64,000 bases of DNA from Streptantibioticus ferralitis (GTDB lineage Bacteria; Actinomycetota; Actinomycetes; Streptomycetales; Streptomycetaceae): NCBI RefSeq assembly GCF_029223525.1, contig NZ_JARHTQ010000003.1, positions 310,001-374,000 of the forward strand, given 5' to 3'. The notes below the pieces were generated by a model that was given only the letters and a program-made list of their open reading frames with translations, had not been told where the DNA came from and did no database searches. The position numbers were made by a program, and so were the translations under genes. The stretch's first letter is position 1, and every line of letters starts with the position of its first letter. This document shows, piece by piece, positions 36,501-49,500 of the stretch.

Positions 36501-39500
36501 CGGCGATCGGGACGAGTTGCTGCGCGGGCTGGATGCCCTGATGCAAGGGGCAGCCGCCCTGGGCGTGGTGCAGGGGACGGCCTCGGCGGGCAAGACGGCC
36601 TTCCTGTTCACCGGGCAGGGCAGCCAGCGGCTGGGGATGGGCCGGGAGCTGTACGAGGCGTATCCCGTCTTCGCCGAGGCGCTGGATGCGGTCTGCGAGC
36701 GGTTCGAACTGCCGCTGAAGGACGTGCTGTTCGGCACTGATAGCGAGGTACTGGATCAGACCGCTTACACGCAGCCTGCGTTGTTCGCGGTCGAGGTCGC
36801 GTTGTTCCGGTTGGTGGAGTCGTGGGGGATCAGGCCGGACTTCCTGTCCGGGCATTCGATCGGTGAGTTGGCTGCTGCGCATGTGGCGGGTGTGCTGTCG
36901 CTGGATGACGCCTGCGCGCTGGTGGCGGCTCGTGGCCGTTTGATGCAGGAGCTGCCGGGTGGCGGCGCGATGGTCGCTGTTCAGGCCGCCGAGGATGAGA
37001 TCACGCTCACCGAGGGCGTGAGCATTGCGGCGGTCAACGGTCCGACGTCCGTGGTGATCGCGGGTGACGAGGCCAAGGTTCTGGAGATCGCCGCGGCCTT
37101 CGAGGCGCAGGGTCGTAAGACCAAGCGGCTGACCGTCAGCCACGCGTTCCACTCGCCGCACATGGACGGGATGCTGGACGCGTTCCGTGCGGTGGCTGCG
37201 GGGCTGACGTTCAACGCCCCGCGTATCCCGATCGTTTCGAACCTCACCGGTGCTGTGGTGTCGGCTGAGGAGGTCACCGCGCCGGACTTCTGGGTCCGTC
37301 ACGTCCGTGAGGCCGTCCGTTTCCTCGACGGCATTCGCACGCTGGAAGCGCAGAACGTCACGACGTTCGTCGAGCTCGGCCCGGATGGTGTGCTGTCGGC
37401 GATGGCCCAGGACTGCGTCACGCAGCCGGAGAAGGCGGCGTCCTTCGTCCCCGTACTCCGCACCGGCCGCCCCGAACCCGAAACCCTGACCGCCGCCTTG
37501 GCCCAGGTCCACGTCAACGGCATCGCCGTCGACTGGCAGGCGTACTTCACCGGAACCGGCGCCCGCCGCGTCGACCTGCCGACCTACGCCTTCCAACGCC
37601 AGCGCTACTGGCTGGAGGCGCCCGCCGGGCTGGTCGGTGACGTGGTCTCGGCCGGACTGGGCGAGGCCCGGCACCCGTTGCTGGGGGCCGCGGTCGAACT
37701 GCCGGACTCCGACGGGTTCCTGTTCACCGGGCGGCTCTCGCTCGACACCCACCCGTGGCTGGCCGACCACACCGTGTCCGGCGCGGTGCTGGTGCCCGGT
37801 GCCGCGCTTGTGGAGCTGGCGATCCGGGCCGGGGACCAGGTCGGCTGTGATGTCCTGGACGAACTCACCCTCGAAGCCCCGCTGATCCTGCCGGAGCGCG
37901 GCGCGGTCCACCTGCGGGTGACCGTGGGCGAGCCCGACGGATCGGGCCGCCGGACGCTGGACCTGTACTCCCGGCCGCAGGACGCGCCGACCGACGAACC
38001 GTGGACCCGGCACGCCAGCGGTGCGTTGGCCTCGGGCACGCATCAGCCGACCGCGCTGACGGAGTGGCCGCCCGCCGACGCCGAGTCGGTGGACGTCCAG
38101 GGTCTCTACGAGGATCTCGCCGCGATCGGGCTCGGCTACGGCCCGCTCTTCCAGGGCCTGCGGGCCGCGTGGCGGCGCGGGGACGAGGTCTTCGCCGAAG
38201 TCGCCCTCAGCGAGGAACAGCACGCCGAGGCCGGGGCGTTCGGGCTGCACCCCGCGCTGCTGGACGCGGCGCTGCACGCGGTCAGCCTCGGTGACTTCTT
38301 CGCGGGCGACACCGCAGGTCAGGCGCGTCTTCCGTTCGCCTGGGACGGCGTACGGCTGTATGCCGAGGGCGCTTCGGCGCTTCGGGTACGGGTGTCCGCG
38401 GCGGGGCAGGACGCGGTCGCGCTGGCCGTGGCCGATGAGACGGGCCAGGCGGTGATCTCGGTGGACTCGCTGGTGCTGCGTCCGCTCGCCGCTGACCAAC
38501 TCGCCGCTGCCCGCGCCGGGCAGCCGCACCACGAGTCGCTGTTCCGCATCGACTGGTCCCTGCTGGCCACCTCGTCCGACGCGGATGAGGACGGCCGTTG
38601 GGCCGTCGTGGGCAGCGACGACCTCAAGTTGTCGGCCGCGCTGGAGATGGCGGGCGGTCGGGTCGCGGGATACCGCGATCTGTCCGCGCTGGCCGAGGCG
38701 GTAGCCGCCGGGGACGCGGCACCCGATGTCGTGTTCGTCTCGTATGTACCCGACCTCGCCTACGCCAGTGAGGTCGCCACCGCGACGCACACGGCCACCG
38801 GTCAGGCACTGGACCTGGTGCGGGAGTGGCTGGCCGATGAGCGCTTCGCCTCCGACGGCCTGGCCGACACCCGGCTCGCGGTGGTGACCCGCGGTGCGGT
38901 GGCTGTCGGCGCCGAGGAGGACGTGGACGACCTGGTGCACTCCGCCGTCTGGGGTCTGGTGCGCTCGGCCCAGGCGGAGCATCCCGGCCGGTTCGTGCTG
39001 ATCGACCTCGATGGCGAGGACGCCTCCCTGCAGGAGCTGACGGCCGCGCTGACGCTGGACGCGTCGGACGAGACCCAGTTGGCCGTACGCGCCGGTTCGG
39101 TGTACGCACCGCGCCTGGCACGGGTGGCGGCGGTCGATGACGCGCCGCTGCCGGAGCTCGACCCGGACGGCACGGTGCTGATCACCGGCGCGACCGGAAC
39201 GCTGGGTGGGCTGCTGGCCCGGCATCTGGTCACCGAGCGCGGCGTCCGCCATCTGCTGCTGACCAGCCGACGCGGTGCGTCGGCCGACGGCGCCACCGAA
39301 CTCGGCGCGGAGCTGGCCGAGTTGGGCGCGCAGGTCAGCTGGGCGGCCTGCGACGCGGCCGACCGCGCCGCGCTGGACGGCGTGCTGGGCGCGATCCCGG
39401 CCGAGCATCCGCTGACCGCGGTGATCCACACCGCCGGTGTGCTGGACGACGGCGTCGTGGAGTCGCTGACTGCGGAACGCGTTGAGCGTGTGCTGCGTCC

Positions 39501-40509
39501 GAAGGTGGACGCGGCGCTGAACCTGCACGAGTTGACCCGTGAGCTGGACCTGTCGGCGTTCGTGTTGTTCTCCTCGGCTGCCGGTGTGTTCGGCAACGCG
39601 GGCCAGGCCAACTACGCGGCCGCCAACACCTTCTTGGACGCCCTGGCGCAGCACCGCCGCGCCCAGGGCCTCCCGGCACAGTCGCTGGCCTGGGGTCTGT
39701 GGGACGACGAGGGCGGTATGGCCGCCACGCTGGCCGATGCCGACCGGCAGCGGATCACCCGCGGCAGCATGGCCGCGCTGTCGACGGACGAAGGCCTGGC
39801 GTTGTTCGACGCGGCCGGTGCGCTGGACGACAGTCTGCTGGTGGCCGCGCGACTCGACCTGGACGGGCTGCGCGCCCAGTCCGGTGCGGGAGCGGTGCCG
39901 CCGCTGCTGCGCGGGCTGATCCGTACCCCACGGCGCCGTACGGCGAGCGGTGGCTCGGCGGCAGCGGGTGCGGCGACCACGCTCGCCGAGCGGTTGGCCG
40001 GGCTGCCCGCCGCCGAGCGGGACCGGGTGCTGCTGGACCTGGTGCGTACCCAGGTGGCGGGCGTGCTGGGGCACGACGGCGCCGCCGCGATCGAGCCCGA
40101 CGCCGCCTTCAAGGAGCTCGGCTTCGACTCGCTGACGGCCGTCGAACTCCGCAACCGCCTCGGGGCGGCCACCGGACTGCGGCTCGCCGCCACGCTGATC
40201 TTCGACTACCCGACGCCCACCGCACTGGCCGAACACCTCCGTACGGCCCTGCCACTCACCGAGGGCCCCTCGGTGTTCGACGAACTCGACCGCCTGGAAG
40301 CCACGTTGGCCGGTATGGCCTCCGGTGAGGCGACCTCTGACAGGGTCAACCGGTCCCGCGTCACCATGCGGCTGCAGGCGCTCATGGCCAAGTGGCATGA
40401 CGCGCAGGAAGCGACGGCCGACAGCGCCGTCGATGACGACCACGATCTTGAAACAGCCACCGATGACGAGCTTTTCGACCTGCTCGACGACGAGCTCGGC
40501 TCGTCCTGA
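24511..40509 (+). CDS. Type I modular PKS, three polyene-forming modules (D1, D2, D3)
   Basis: A 5332-residue protein with three modules of identical layout, KS-AT-DH-KR-ACP: D1 about residues 35-1765, D2 about 1788-3475, D3 about 3501-5245. All ATs have GHSIG and HAFH (malonyl), all KRs have LDD and an intact Tyr and Ser, and all DHs keep His and Asp. It should add three acetate units as three consecutive double bonds, extending the run begun by C2 and C3 to five. The docking head ([20 protein letters not shown]) is almost the same as in gene E, and the acidic tail ends in [14 protein letters not shown], almost the same as gene C. The start is fixed by an in-frame TAA directly upstream. Large parts of D1, D2 and D3 are very similar to each other at DNA level. 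Confidence 0.96.
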   Translation: MVNEEKYLDYLKRATADLREARRRLREVEEREQEPIAIVAMSCRYPGDVRSPEDLWELVARGADAVSGYPEDRGWGTDVLYDPEPDADGTAAEYVREGGFLRDAAEFDPAFFGISPREALAMDPQQRLLLETSWEAFERAGIDPAALRGSRTGVFAGVMYHDYAARLFTVPEEVEGFLGNGSSGSIASGRVSYTFGLEGPAVTIDTACSSSLVAVHLAAQALRNGECTLALAGGVTVMSTPGTFTEFSRQRGLALDGRCKSFAQAADGTGWGEGAGMLLLERLSDAQRNGHKVLALVRGSAINQDGASSGLTAPNGPSQQRVIRQALTNARLSTTHIDVVEAHGTGTTLGDPIEAQALLATYGQGRPEGQPLWLGSIKSNVGHTQAAAGVAGIIKMVMAMRHGVLPKTLHVDEPSHNVDWTKGAVSLLTEAREWPETGRPRRAAVSSFGISGTNAHTVLEQAPEEVTGSGDSTGSADSAVSVDAVEAEPRPALPVWPLSAKTRTALQQQAQRLLAHVTAHPEAAATDVGYSLATGRAAFEHRAVVVAGEREAFLAGLAALAEGRPTASVTAGRTQGGKLAFLFTGQGSQRLGMGRELYEAYPVFAEALDAVCGRLELPLRDVLFGADGDLLDQTAYTQPALFAVEVALFRLVESWGLKPDFLSGHSIGELAAAHVAGVLSLDDACALVAARGRLMQQLPGGGAMVAVQASADEVLPLLVDGVSIAAINGPTSAVIAGDEDAVLQIAAAFEAQGRKTKRLTVSHAFHSPHMDGMLAEFRRVAEGLSYEAPRIPIVSNLTGAVVSAEEITAPEFWVRHVREAVRFLDGIRALEAENVTTFVELGPDGVLSAMAQDCVAQPEKAAFVPVLRNGRPESETLASALAEAHVRGVRLAWEEVFAGTGAQRVELPTYAFQRETYWLDSGYPTGDVTSAGLGAADHPLLGAAVALADTDGFLYTGRLALDTHPWLADHTVMDTVLLPGTAFVELAIRAGDQVGCDHLEELTLEAPLALPTTAGVQLQLWVGAPDGSGRRSLAVYSRFEDAAVGEPWVRHASGVLASGGVAASFELGVWPPVGAAAVPVEGLYEGLAAAGLSYGPVFRGVGAAWRRGEEVFAEVELGEEQRSQAGAYGLHPALLDSALHAVGLGDFFAGDGAGGARLPFLWGGVSLHAVGASVLRVRLAPTGQDAVSLWVADGSGQPVASVDSLVLRPVSAEQVRGGRHESLFRVEWANVPAPSAIPAGQWAVLGTQDAGLAAGLPVQRYADLDELVAAVESGSAAVPDVVLVPHTVAVPSAQAVSQATERALDLVRSWLTAERFAASRLVFVTRGAVAAGADEPVNDLTHAAVWGLVRSAQSEHPDRFLLVDLDGSDASLPAVCASGEQEVAVRGGLLRAPRLARTATGGDADARPYDPNGTVLITGATGTLGRLVARHLVTEHGVRRLLLVSRRGERADGAAELADELTELEAEVTWHACDVADRESLSDVLASIPAEHPLTAVVHTAGVLDDGVIDSLTPERVRNVLRPKADAALNLHELTRDLDLSAFVLFSSAAGVFGAPGQANYAAANTFLDALAHHRRALGLPAVSLAWGLWDTDDGMAGGLDSADVSRMNRSGVQGLSADEGLQLLDAGVTLGEPLLVPTRLDLATVRANAATGAVPPLLRGLVRTPARRTAEATDRSALAQSLLGLTAAEQERVLLDLVCTHVAAVLGYDSAHAVEPDRAFKELGFDSLTAVELRNRLGAATGMRLPATLIFDHPTSLVLARHLHSEISGTHGAPGATVTAAGADHDEPIAIVAMSCRFPGGIGTPEDLWAAVAAGRDGITPFPANRGWDVDALYDPDPDHPGTSYTREGGFLHDAGDFDPTFFGISPREALATDPQQRLLLETSWEAFERAGIDPAALRGSRTGVFAGVMYHDYAAVLENTSDAVEGSLGSGSTGSIASGRVSYTFGLEGPAVTIDTACSSSLVALHLAAQALRNGECSLALAGGVTVMATPGTFVGFSRQRGLAADGRCKAFSADADGTGWSEGVGMLLVERLSDAQRNGHPVLAIVRGSAINQDGASNGLTAPNGPSQQRVIRQALANARLTAAEVDAVEAHGTGTTLGDPIEAQALLATYGQERSADQPLWLGSIKSNFGHTQAAAGVAGVIKMVMAMRHGVLPQTLHVDQPSPHVDWSAGAVSLLTEAREWPETGRPRRAAVSSFGISGTNAHTLLEQAPTTTGVGPAEPAVKSPVLPWALSAKSADALRAQAEQLRTRVAADPEVSPADVGYSLATGRAAFEHRAVVVAGQRETFLAGLAALAEGREAAGVIEGSRVGGKLAFLFTGQGSQRLGMGRELYEAYPVFAEALDAVCGRLELPLKDALFGADGDLLDQTAYTQPALFAVEVALFRLVESWGLKPDFVSGHSIGELAAAHVAGVLSLDDACALVAARGRLMQELPGGGAMVAVQAAEDEVTLTDGVSIAAINGPSSVVIAGDEDAVVEIAASFEAQGRKTKRLTVSHAFHSPHMDGMLDAFRAIAEGLTYEAPRIPIVSNLTGAVVSAEEITAPDFWVRHVRDAVRFLDGIRALEAENVTTFVELGPDGVLSAMAQDCVAQPEKAAFVPVLRNGRPEAESLNAAVAQAHVRGVAVDWAAYFSGTGASRVDLPTYAFQRRAYWPRPSDSPSAGDAAGLGLASADHPLLGAAVPLADDDGLVFTGRLSLRTHPWLADHAVMDTVLLPGTAFVELVSHAGNQVGCDHLEELTLQAPLTLPEKGAVRIQLVLGAPDASERRSVALYSRFEDAGVGEPWVRHASGVLAVAGRAPEFDLAVWPPTGAEEVSVDGLYEGLAAAGLSYGPGFRGLSAAWRRGEEIFAEVELAEEQRSQADRYGLHPALLDSALHAVGLGDFFADADAGARLPFAWSGVSLHAVGASVLRVRVSADGQDTVSLAVADGTGQPVASVESLVLRGVSAEQLRQVRHESLFRVDWTELTVAEAGERPTYATLGAEGLAGLPTALPGNVVVDALTSAVAVSVEVVHAATRRALALLQEWLADERFTASRLVFVTHGPEDLAGAAVRGLVRSAQSENPGRFVLVDLDPSVSALDPALLGLAEQELAVRGGRVLVPRLTRLIAGAADVRPHDANGTVLITGATGTLGGLVARHLVTEHGVRHLLLTSRRGMDAEGAAQLATELGALGADVSLAACDVADRPALAELLDSIPAERPLTAVIHTAGVLDDGIIESLTAERVERVLRPKVDAALNLHELTRELDLSAFVLFSSAAGVFGNAGQANYAAANAFLDALAQHRRAQGLPAQSLAWGLWAESGSMTAELGDADLGRMNRGGVSALSTEEGLQLLDAAYGSAAEALLVPIRLDTAALRGRASEAVPPLLRALVRTTVRRTAEGTERAQNGSLAQRLAAAPTAEQDAALLELVRTQVAAVLGYSGAEEVGPDRSFRELGFDSLSAVELRNRLGATTDLRLPATLVFDYPTPVVLADFLRTEVLGAAPEAVDKAVTVVAADDEPIAIVGLGCRYPGGVQTPEDLWRLVMDGRDAIGAFPTDRGWHLDALYDADPDRTGTSYAREGGFVHDAASFDPAFFGISPREAVAMDPQQRLLLETSWEAFERAGIDPAALRGSRTGVFAGVMYHDYASRLPVLPEGVEGFLGTGNAASVISGRLAYTFGLEGPAVTVDTACSSSLVALHLAVQALRNGECSLALAGGVTVMATPAPFVEFSRQRGLAADGRCKAFSADADGTGWSEGAGMLLVERLSDARRNGHPVLAIVRGSAVNQDGASNGLTAPNGPSQQRVIRQALANARLTAADVDVVEAHGTGTTLGDPIEAQALLATYGQERSDDQPLWLGSIKSNMGHTQAAAGVAGIIKMVMAMRHGVLPRTLHVDEPTPHVDWAAGAVSLLGDSLPWPETGRPRRAAVSSFGFSGTNAHTIIEQAPTVADDSQSAPLAPLPVLPLVLSGKTEDALRAQAERLRSHVAEVDLLELADVAYSLATTRSALDRRAALIVGDRDELLRGLDALMQGAAALGVVQGTASAGKTAFLFTGQGSQRLGMGRELYEAYPVFAEALDAVCERFELPLKDVLFGTDSEVLDQTAYTQPALFAVEVALFRLVESWGIRPDFLSGHSIGELAAAHVAGVLSLDDACALVAARGRLMQELPGGGAMVAVQAAEDEITLTEGVSIAAVNGPTSVVIAGDEAKVLEIAAAFEAQGRKTKRLTVSHAFHSPHMDGMLDAFRAVAAGLTFNAPRIPIVSNLTGAVVSAEEVTAPDFWVRHVREAVRFLDGIRTLEAQNVTTFVELGPDGVLSAMAQDCVTQPEKAASFVPVLRTGRPEPETLTAALAQVHVNGIAVDWQAYFTGTGARRVDLPTYAFQRQRYWLEAPAGLVGDVVSAGLGEARHPLLGAAVELPDSDGFLFTGRLSLDTHPWLADHTVSGAVLVPGAALVELAIRAGDQVGCDVLDELTLEAPLILPERGAVHLRVTVGEPDGSGRRTLDLYSRPQDAPTDEPWTRHASGALASGTHQPTALTEWPPADAESVDVQGLYEDLAAIGLGYGPLFQGLRAAWRRGDEVFAEVALSEEQHAEAGAFGLHPALLDAALHAVSLGDFFAGDTAGQARLPFAWDGVRLYAEGASALRVRVSAAGQDAVALAVADETGQAVISVDSLVLRPLAADQLAAARAGQPHHESLFRIDWSLLATSSDADEDGRWAVVGSDDLKLSAALEMAGGRVAGYRDLSALAEAVAAGDAAPDVVFVSYVPDLAYASEVATATHTATGQALDLVREWLADERFASDGLADTRLAVVTRGAVAVGAEEDVDDLVHSAVWGLVRSAQAEHPGRFVLIDLDGEDASLQELTAALTLDASDETQLAVRAGSVYAPRLARVAAVDDAPLPELDPDGTVLITGATGTLGGLLARHLVTERGVRHLLLTSRRGASADGATELGAELAELGAQVSWAACDAADRAALDGVLGAIPAEHPLTAVIHTAGVLDDGVVESLTAERVERVLRPKVDAALNLHELTRELDLSAFVLFSSAAGVFGNAGQANYAAANTFLDALAQHRRAQGLPAQSLAWGLWDDEGGMAATLADADRQRITRGSMAALSTDEGLALFDAAGALDDSLLVAARLDLDGLRAQSGAGAVPPLLRGLIRTPRRRTASGGSAAAGAATTLAERLAGLPAAERDRVLLDLVRTQVAGVLGHDGAAAIEPDAAFKELGFDSLTAVELRNRLGAATGLRLAATLIFDYPTPTALAEHLRTALPLTEGPSVFDELDRLEATLAGMASGEATSDRVNRSRVTMRLQALMAKWHDAQEATADSAVDDDHDLETATDDELFDLLDDELGSS
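24613..29815 (+). other. PKS module D1: KS-AT(mal)-DH-KR-ACP
   Basis: KS Cys208; the two-residue shift from 206 reflects a small insertion ([10 protein letters not shown]). AT Ser666 in GHSIG and HAFH at 763-766 (malonyl). DH His970 in [10 protein letters not shown] (Asp974 replaces Gly) and Asp1136. KR Rossmann motif near 1419, LDD, Tyr1561. ACP Ser1728. Predicted double bond. The stretch 27600-28190 inside the DH and KR structural region has GT-rich codons and a close match in D2. Confidence 0.9.
29872..34945 (+). other. PKS module D2: KS-AT(mal)-DH-KR-ACP
   Basis: KS Cys1960. The usual MDPQQR KS motif reads TDPQQR here. AT Ser2404 in GHSIG and HAFH from 2499 (malonyl). The AT loop reads EVTLTDGVS, two residues shorter than in A or C1-C3. 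DH His2708 in [10 protein letters not shown] (Asp2712) and Asp2874. KR Tyr3270, LDD. ACP Ser3440 in [12 protein letters not shown]. Predicted double bond. Confidence 0.9.
34117..34408 (+). repeat. KR core block shared with D3, copy 1
   Basis: This 292-base block over the KR LDD-to-Tyr region of D2 is nearly identical to 39412-39703 in D3, with an offset of 5295 bases. By eye only a few base differences are visible. Confidence 0.75.
35011..40245 (+). other. PKS module D3: KS-AT(mal)-DH-KR-ACP
   Basis: KS Cys3672. AT Ser4116 in GHSIG and HAFH from 4211 (malonyl), with the short EITLTEGVS loop. DH has the canonical [10 protein letters not shown] with His4420 and Gly4424, and Asp4585; of the three DHs in this protein only this one keeps the Gly. 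KR Tyr5035, LDD. ACP Ser5207. Predicted to form the fifth conjugated double bond before transfer to gene E. Confidence 0.9.
39412..39703 (+). repeat. KR core block shared with D2, copy 2
   Basis: Partner of 34117-34408. Visible differences include the codons after the LDD motif (GVV against GII) and two single-base changes around the Ser and Tyr motifs. Confidence 0.75.
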
Positions 40510-40520
40510 GAAAGAAGGAC
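40509..40520 (+). promoter_or_regulatory. Strong ribosome binding site of gene E
   Basis: GAAAGAAGGA overlaps the end of gene D and lies about 10 bases before the ATG at 40530. It is the clearest Shine-Dalgarno sequence in the window and fixes the start of gene E. The 20-base gap between genes implies co-transcription with D. Confidence 0.75.
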
Positions 40521-40529
40521 CCCGACGCG

Positions 40530-43500
40530 ATGGTGAATGAGGACAAGCTTCGCGACTACCTCAAGCGGGCCACCGCCGACCTGCGTCAGGCCCGTCGGCG
40601 GCTGCGCGAGGTGGAGGAGCGAGACCAGGAGCCCATCGCCATCGTGGCGATGAGCTGCCGCTACCCCGGAGGCGTACGCACCCCTGAGGACCTGTGGCGG
40701 CTGGTGGTGGACGGCACGGATGCCATCGGGCAGTTCCCCACCGACCGCGGCTGGGACGTCGAGTCGCTCTACGACGCGGACCCGGACCAGCCGGGCTCCA
40801 GCTACGTCAGCGAGGGCGGCTTCCTTTACGACGCGGGCCGGTTCGACCCCGCCGTCTTCGGGATCAGCCCGCGCGAGGCGATGGCGATGGACCCGCAGCA
40901 GCGGCTGCTGCTGGAGTCCTCCTGGGAGGCGTTCGAGCGGGCCGGTATCGATCCGACGTCGGTGCGCGGCAGCCGTACCGCGGTGTTCGCGGGCGTGATG
41001 TACCACGACTACACCTCGCGCCTGGACTCCGTACCCGAAGGTGTCGAAGGCTTCCTGGGCACCGGAAGCTCCGGCAGCATCGCCTCCGGCCGGGTGTCGT
41101 ACGTCTTCGGCCTGGAGGGCCCGGCCGTCACCGTCGACACGGCCTGCTCGTCATCGCTGGTCACCCTGCACATGGCGGTACAGGCGCTGCGCAACGGAGA
41201 GTGCTCGCTGGCGCTCGCGGGCGGTGTGACGGTCATGGCCACCCCCGCCACCTTCACCGAGTTCAGCCGTCAGCGCGGGCTTGCCGCCAACGGGCGCTGC
41301 AAGCCGTTCGCGGCGGCCGCCGACGGCACCGGGTGGGGTGAGGGCGTGGGCATGCTGCTGGTCGAGCGGCTGTCGGACGCGCAGCGCAACGGTCACCCGG
41401 TACTGGCGATCGTGCGTGGCAGTGCCATCAACCAGGATGGTGCGAGCAACGGTCTGACGGCGCCGAACGGCCCGTCGCAGCAGCGTGTCATCCACCAGGC
41501 GCTGACCAACGCCAGCCTGTCGGCCGCCCAGGTCGACGCGGTGGAAGCGCACGGTACCGGCACCACGTTGGGCGACCCGATCGAGGCGCAGGCGCTGCTG
41601 GCCACCTACGGGCAGGACCGGCCGCAGGACCGGCCGCTGCTGTTGGGGTCGATCAAGTCCAACATCGGCCACACACAGGCCGCGGCGGGTGTCGCGGGTG
41701 TGATCAAGATGGTGCAGGCGATGCGGCACGGTGTGCTGCCCAAGACCCTGCACATCGACGAGCCGACGCCACACGTGGACTGGTCGGCGGGCGCGGTCTC
41801 GCTGCTGACCGACACCGTCCTGTGGCCGGAGACCGGCGAACCGCGCCGGGCGGCGGTGTCCTCGTTCGGCTTCAGCGGGACGAACGCACACACCATCCTC
41901 GAACAGGCCCCGGCGGAGGAGGAGTCCGCGCCTGCGGAGGAGTCGGCCCCGGCCGGGCCCGTGGTGTGGGCGCTGTCGGGCAAGAGCGCGGCGGCCGTTC
42001 GGGGTCAGGCGGAGCGGCTGTTGGCGTGGGTGGACGCTGACGACGAGCTTCGTCCGGTGGACGTCGGATTGTCGCTGGCGACCGGCCGCGCGGGCCTTGA
42101 GCACCGTGCGGTGGCGCTGGGCCGGCAGCGTGCTGAACTGCGTTCCGCGCTGGCCGCGTTGGCGGCCGGGGACATGGCGCCCGGGCTGACGCAGGGTGTG
42201 AGCGTCGGTGGTAAGTCGGTGTTTGTCTTTCCTGGGCAGGGGTCGCAGTGGGTGGGGATGGCGGTGGGGTTGTTGGATGCCTCGCCGGTGTTCGCTGCTC
42301 GGATCGATGAGTGTGCGGGGGCTTTGGATCCGTTCACTGGTTGGTCTTTGGTGGATGTGTTGCGGGGGGTTGAGGGTGCGCCGTCGTTGGACCGGGTGGA
42401 TGTGGTTCAGCCGGTGTTGTTCGCGGTGATGGTGTCGTTGGCTGAGGTGTGGCGGTCGGTGGGTGTGGAGCCCGCGGCTGTGGTGGGTCATTCGCAGGGT
42501 GAGATCGCTGCCGCGTGTGTGGCCGGAATCCTCGGCTTGGAGGATGCTGCGCGGGTTGTGGCGTTGCGTAGTCAGGCTATTGGGCGGGTGCTGGCCGGGT
42601 TGGGCGGCATGGTGTCCGTTGCGTTGCCGGTGGTGGCGGTGCGGGAGCAGATTGCCGTCTGGGGTGAGGACCGGATTTCGGTTGCCGCTGTGAACGGGCC
42701 GTCGTCGGTGGTGGTCTCGGGTGAGCCGGGGGCGCTGGATGAGTTGTTGGCGTCGTGTGAGTCGGATGGTGTGCGGGCGCGTCGTATTCCGGTGGACTAC
42801 GCGTCGCACTCCGCGCAGGTGGAGCTGCTGCGTGATGAGCTGCTGGAGCTTCTGGCGCCGATCGTGCCGCGGGCTGCGCGGGTGCCGTTCTTGTCGACGG
42901 TGTCGGGTGAGTGGGTGGAGGGTCCGGAGCTTTCTGCGGAGTACTGGTTCCGTAACCTGCGGCAGACCGTGGAGTTGGAGAGCGCCACTCGTACGTTGTT
43001 GGAGCAGGGTTTCGGGGTGTTCATCGAGTCCAGCCCGCACCCGGTGCTGACCATGGGCGTGCAGGAGACCATCGAGGACTCCGACCGAGACGCGGCCGCT
43101 CTCGGCTCGCTGCGTCGCGACGAAGGCGGCTTGGACCGCTTCTACACCTCGCTGGGTGAGGCCTATGCGCGCGGCGTGGCCGTCGACTGGTCGCAGGTGT
43201 TCGCGGGCACCGGTGCCCGCCGCGTGGACCTGCCGACCTACGCCTTCCAGCACCAGCACTACTGGCTTGACTCGGGTGTCGCCGACGCGGTCGAGGGCAC
43301 CGCGGCCGACTCCGTCGAGGCGCGCTTCTGGGAGGCCGTGGAACGGGAGGACTTCGAGGCGCTCGCCGCCGAGTTGGCGGTCGACGGCGACCAGCCGTGG
43401 AGCGATGTGCTGCCCGCGCTGTCCTCCTGGCGTCGCCAGGGGCGCGAGCGGTCGACGGTGGACGGCTGGCGCTACCGCGTCACCTGGAAGCCGTTGACCG

Positions 43501-46500
43501 ACGACGCGACGTCCCGCCTCTCCGGCACCTGGCTGCTCATCGCGCCGACCGCCGACAGCGTGTGGGCGGCGGACACGGCCCGCACCCTCGCCGAACGCGG
43601 TGCGGCCGTCCGTCAGTTGACGCCCGCCGCCACCGACCGTGCATCACTCACGGAACTGCTCCGCGAGGAGACCGCCGACGGCGAGGGCGTCACCGGCGTA
43701 CTGTCGCTGCTCGCCCTGGACGGCGGGCAGCCGCTGCACGCGTCCATGGCGCTGGTGCAGGCGCTGGGTGACGCGGAGATCGACGCGCCGTTGTGGTTCG
43801 CCACGCGCGGTGCGGTGGCCGTGGACCGCTCGGAGCCGCTGGACGACCCGGAGCAGGCCCTGGTGTGGGGCCTCGGCCGGGTGGTGGCGCTGGAGCACGG
43901 TGAGCGGTGGGGCGGTCTCGTGGACCTTCCGCAGACCGCTGACGAGCGTGCGCTGTCCCGGCTGGTCGCGGCGCTGGCCGGGACCGACAGCGAGGACCAG
44001 GTGGCGGTGCGGCCCTCCGGCCTCCTCGCCCGCAGGCTGGTGCGCGCCTCGCTGGCGCAGTCGCCCGTCGTACGCACCTGGCGGCCGGACGGGACCGTCC
44101 TGGTCACCGGCGGCACGGGCGCCCTGGGCGCGCACGTCGCCCGCTACCTGGCCCGCGAGGGTGCGCGCCATCTCGTACTGACCAGCCGCCGTGGCCCCGA
44201 CGCCCCCGGCGCCGCCGAACTGCGTGACGAACTGGCCGAGTTGGGGGCGGACGTCACCATTGCCGCCTGCGATGTCGCCGACCGGGACGCACTCGCCGCC
44301 CTGCTGGCCGCCATCCCCGCCGATCGTCCGCTGACCGCGGTCGTGCACACCGCGGCCGTGCTCGACGACGGGGTCATCGAGGCGCTGACTCCGGAGCAGC
44401 TCGACCGGGTGCTCCGCGTCAAGCTGGACGCGACGCTCAACCTGCACGAACTGACCCGCGACCTGGACCTGTCCGCCTTCGTGCTGTTCTCGTCCTTCGC
44501 GGCCACCTTCGGTGCCCCCGGACAGGGCAACTACGCGCCGGGGAACGCGTTCCTCGACGCCTTCGCCCAGCACCGGCGCGACGCCGGACTGCCCGCGACC
44601 TCGGTGGCGTGGGGGCCGTGGGGCGACGGCGGAATGGCGGAGGGCGCGGTCGGTGACCGCATGCGCCGGCACGGAGTCATCGAGATGGCGCCCGAACTCG
44701 CCGTCACCGCACTCCAGCACGCCCTGGACCGGGACGAGACCACGCTGACCGTCGCCGACATGGAGTGGAAGCGTTTCGTCCTTGCCTTCACCTCCGGCCG
44801 TCCGCGCCCGCTGCTGCACGACCTGCCCGAGGCCCGCGCGGTCATGGACGCCCTGCGCGCCGACGCCGAGGAGGAGGCGGCCGATGGCGTGGCGCTCGTC
44901 CAGCGGCTCGCGGGCCTGCCCGAGTCCGAACAGGAGCGTCTGCTGCTGGAGTCGGTGCGCGGCGCCGTGGCATCCGTCCTCGGCTACCAGGGCTCTGAGG
45001 CGGTGGAGCCGAACCGGGCCTTCAAGGAACTCGGCTTCGACTCGCTGACCGCCGTGGAACTGCGAAACCGGCTGAACGCCGCCACCGCGCTGAAGCTGCC
45101 GCCGACCCTGATCTTCGACTATCCGACGCCCACCACTCTCGCGAAGTTCCTGCGTACCGAACTGTCCGGTGAGCAGGGCGCGATAGCGGTCCCGCTGCCG
45201 ACCGCCGCGGCCGCCGACGATGAGCCCATCGCGATCGTGGCGATGAGCTGCCGCTTCCCGGGAGACGTACGGTCGCCGGAGGAGCTGTGGCGGCTGCTGG
45301 AATCGGGCGGCGACGCGCTGTCCGGCTTCCCGCTCGACCGCGGTTGGGACGTCGAGGCGCTGTACGACCCGGATCCGGACGCCCAGGGCACGTCCTACAC
45401 CCGTGAGGGCGGCTTCCTGAGCGACGCGGCACGGTTCGACTCCGGGTTCTTCGGGATCAGCCCGCGTGAGGCCCTTGCGATGGATCCGCAGCAGCGGCTG
45501 CTGCTGGAGACCTCGTGGGAGGCGTTCGAGCGGGCCGGGATCGATCCCGCGACGCTGCGCGGCAGCCAGTCCGGTGTCTTCGTCGGCACCAACGGCTCCG
45601 ACTACTCGATGCTCATGCAGGGCAGCGCCGACGGCTTCGAGGGACACCTCGCGACGGGAACCGCCGGGAGCGTCGTCTCCGGCCGTCTGTCCTACACGTT
45701 CGGGCTGGAAGGGCCCGCCGTCACCGTGGACACGGCGTGCTCGGCCTCGCTGGTCGCGCTGCACCTGGCGGTGCAGGCACTGCGCAGCGGGGAGTGCTCG
45801 TTGGCGCTCGCGGGCGGCGTGACCGTGATGTCGACCCCTGGCACGTTCATCGAGTTCAGCCGTCAGCGCGGTCTTTCCACCGACGGCCGCTGCAAGGCCT
45901 TCTCCTCGGACGCCGACGGGTTCACCCCGGCCGAAGGCGTGGGCATGCTGCTGGTCGAGCGGCTGTCGGACGCGCAGCGCAACGGCCATCCGGTGCTGGC
46001 GATCGTCCGGGGCACCGCCATCAACCAGGACGGCGCGAGCAACGGTCTGACGGCGCCGAACGGCCCGTCGCAGCAGCGCGTCATCCGCCAGGCGCTGGCC
46101 AACGCCCGGCTGTCCGCCGCCGAGGTGGACGTCGTCGAGGCGCACGGTACGGGGACTTCGCTCGGTGACCCGATCGAGGCGCAGGCACTGCTGGCCACCT
46201 ACGGGCAGGGCCGGTCGGAGGACCAGCCGCTGCTGCTGGGGTCGATCAAGTCCAACATCGGCCACGCGCAGGCCGCTGCGGGTGTCGCGGGTGTGATGAA
46301 GATGGTGCTGGCGATGCGGCACGGTGTGCTCCCGCAGAGCCTGCACATCGCCGAGCCGACGCCGCACGTGGACTGGTCGGCCGGTGCGGTGTCGCTGCTG
46401 ACGCAGACCACCGAGTGGCCGCAGACCGGTCGGCCGCGGCGGGCGGGCGTGTCGTCGTTCGGCTTCAGCGGTACGAACGCGCACGCCCTACTCGAACAGG

Positions 46501-49500
46501 CCCCTATATCCGAAAACGAGACCCCGGCTGTCGGGACCGAGTCTCCCGCCGCCGACAACGACGCCCCGGCACAGGGCGCCGATGTGTCGCCGGTCGTGCC
46601 GTGGGTACTGTCCGGAAAGAGCGAGTCGGCGCTGCGCGGACAGGCCGAGCGGCTGCTGACCCACCTCGGCACCCACGATGACCTGCGATCCGCTGACGTG
46701 GGCTACTCACTGGCGACCACCCGGACCGCCCTCGACCACCGCGCGGTGGTGATCGGCCGGGACCGCGACGACTTCGTCCGCGGACTGGACGCGCTGGTTC
46801 AGGGGCTGAGCCTGCCGAGCCTCGTTGAGGGGGCCGGAGTCGGGGGCCAAGGGGTCTTCCTGTTCCCCGGACAGGGGTCGCAATGGGTAGGCATGGCCGT
46901 CGGGTTGTTGGACGCTTCACCCGTGTTCGCTGCCCGGATCGATGAGTGTGCGGCGGCTTTGGATCCGTTCACTGATTGGTCTTTGGTGCATGTGTTGCGG
47001 GGGGTTGAGGGTGCGCCGTCGTTGGACCGGGTGGATGTGGTTCAGCCGGTGTTGTTCGCGGTGATGGTGTCGTTGGCTGAGGTGTGGCGGTCGGTGGGTG
47101 TGGAGCCCGCGGCTGTGGTGGGTCATTCGCAGGGTGAGATCGCTGCCGCGTGTGTGGCCGGAATCCTCGGCTTGGAGGATGCTGCGCGGGTTGTGGCGTT
47201 GCGTAGTCAGGCTATTGGGCGGGTGCTGGCCGGGTTGGGCGGCATGGTGTCCGTTGCGTTGCCGGTGGTGGCGGTGCGGGAGCGGATTGCCGCCTGGGGT
47301 GAGGACCGGATTTCGGTTGCCGCTGTGAACGGGCCGTCGTCGGTGGTGGTCTCGGGTGAACCGGGGGCGCTGGATGAGTTGTTGGCGTCGTGTGAGTCGG
47401 ATGGTGTGCGGGCGCGTCGTATTCCGGTGGACTACGCGTCGCACTCCGCGCAGGTGGAGCTGCTGCGTGATGAGCTGCTGGAGCTTCTGGCGCCGATCGT
47501 GCCGCGGGCTGCGCGGGTGCCGTTCTTGTCGACGGTGTCGGGTGAGTGGGTGGAGGGTCCGGAGCTTTCTGCGGAGTACTGGTTCCGTAACCTGCGGCAG
47601 ACCGTGGAGTTGGAGAGCGCCACTCGTACGTTGTTGGAGCAGGGTTTCGGGGTGTTCATCGAGTCCAGCCCGCACCCGGTGCTGACCGTGGGCGTGCAGG
47701 AGACCATCGAGGACTCCGGCCGAGACGCGGCCGTTCTGGGTTCGCTGCGTCGCGATGAAGGCGGCTTGGACCGTTTCTACGCCTCCCTGGGTGAGGCGTA
47801 TGTTCGCGGTGTGACGGTGGACTGGGATGCCGTCTTCGCGGGCACCGGTGCCCGCCGGGTCGAGCTGCCGACGTACGCCTTCCAGCGTCAGCGGTACTGG
47901 CCGGAGGCCGCCGCGCCGGAGGAGATCGCGGCAGCGCCGACGGATCCGATCGACGCCCTGTTCTGGGAGGCCGTCGAGCGCGAGGACCTGGAATCGCTCG
48001 CCGAGACGCTGGAGATCGAGGGCGAGCCGCTGGGCGCCGTACTGCCCGCGCTGTCCTCCTGGCGTCGGCAGAGCCGTGAGAAGTCGACGGTGGACGGCTG
48101 GCGCTACCGCGTGAACTGGCAGCCGCTGGCTGAGGAGCGGGCGTCCCGCCTCACCGGAACTTGGCTTGTCGTCGTACCGAAGACCGCGGCCGACGGCGAG
48201 TGGCCCACCGCCGCGGCTCGGATGCTCGCCGAACGCGGCGCCTCCGTACGTGAGGTGGTGCTTGATCCGGCCGATGCCGATCGCAAGCCCCTGGTCGACC
48301 GCCTCCGCGATGAGGTGGTGGACGGCGAGCGTCTCGGCGGTGTGCTCTCGCTGCTCGGGTTCGACGGCCATCCGCAGGGCCTGCACGGCTCGCTGGCGCT
48401 CGTCCAGGCACTGGGCGATGCCGGGATCGACGCCCCGCTGTGGTGTGCGACGCGCGGCGCGGTGTCCGTGGCGGCGGCGGACCCGGTACGGGATCCGGCC
48501 CAGGCACTGCTGTGGGGCTTCGGCCGGACCGCGGCCCTGGAGTACCCCGAGCGCTGGGGCGGCCTCGTCGATCTGCCGGAGAACCCCGATGAGCGCGCGC
48601 TGTCCCGCCTGGTCGCGGTGCTGGCCGGGGTGGACGGCGAGGACCAGGTCGCCGTCCGATCCTCGGGACTGTTCGCCCGCAGGCTGGTACGCGCTTCGCT
48701 CGCCGACGCGGGCGCGGTGCGTGACTGGCGGCCGGACGGCACCGTCCTGGTCACCGGCGGTACCGGAGCGCTCGGCGGGCATGTCGCCCGCTGGCTGGCC
48801 CGCAGCGGCGCCAAGCACCTCGTGCTGACCAGCCGCCGCGGCCCCGACGCGCCCGGCGCGGCCGAACTGCGCGCCGAGCTGAACGAGTTGGGCGCCGATG
48901 TCACCATCGCGGCCTGCGATGCCGCCGACCGCGAGGCGCTCGCCGGACTGCTCGCCGCCATTCCCGCCGACAGTCCGCTCACCGCGGTCGTCCACGCGGC
49001 GGGCGTGCTCGACGACGGTGTGCTCGACGCGCTGACGCCGGACCGGTTCGCCACCGTGCTGGGGCCCAAGGCCGACGCGGCACTCAACCTGCATGAGCTG
49101 ACCCGGGACCTGGACCTGTCGGCGTTCGTCCTGTTCTCAGGTGTCGCGGGCACGCTCGGTGACGCCGGACAGGCCAACTACGCGGCCGCCAACGCGTACC
49201 TGGACGCGCTGGCGGAACACCGCCGCGCGGCGGGCCTCACCGCCACCTCCGTGGCCTGGGGACGTTGGGGCGACAGCGGTCTGGCCGCGGGCGGCGCCAT
49301 CGGCGACCGACTGGACCGCGGCGGGATCCCGGCCATGGCACCGCAGTTGGCGATCAGCGCGCTGCAGCAGGCGCTGGACCACGATGAGACGGCCGTCGCC
49401 ATCGCGGACATCCGCTGGGACCTGTTCGCCCCCGGCTTCACCGCCGTCCGCCACAGCCCGTTCATCGGCGAACTGCCCGAGGTGCGGCGGCTGGCGCGGA

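Noticed and set aside
26300-37000. Repeated blocks read as a tandem repeat or CRISPR-like array
   Set aside because: The repeats are KS, AT and KR coding segments recurring once per module at about 5 kb intervals, in frame, with no short repeat-spacer pattern.
35401-40443. 1680-residue - strand open frame opposite gene D
   Set aside because: Same reason; the + strand carries intact KS, AT, DH, KR and ACP motifs throughout.
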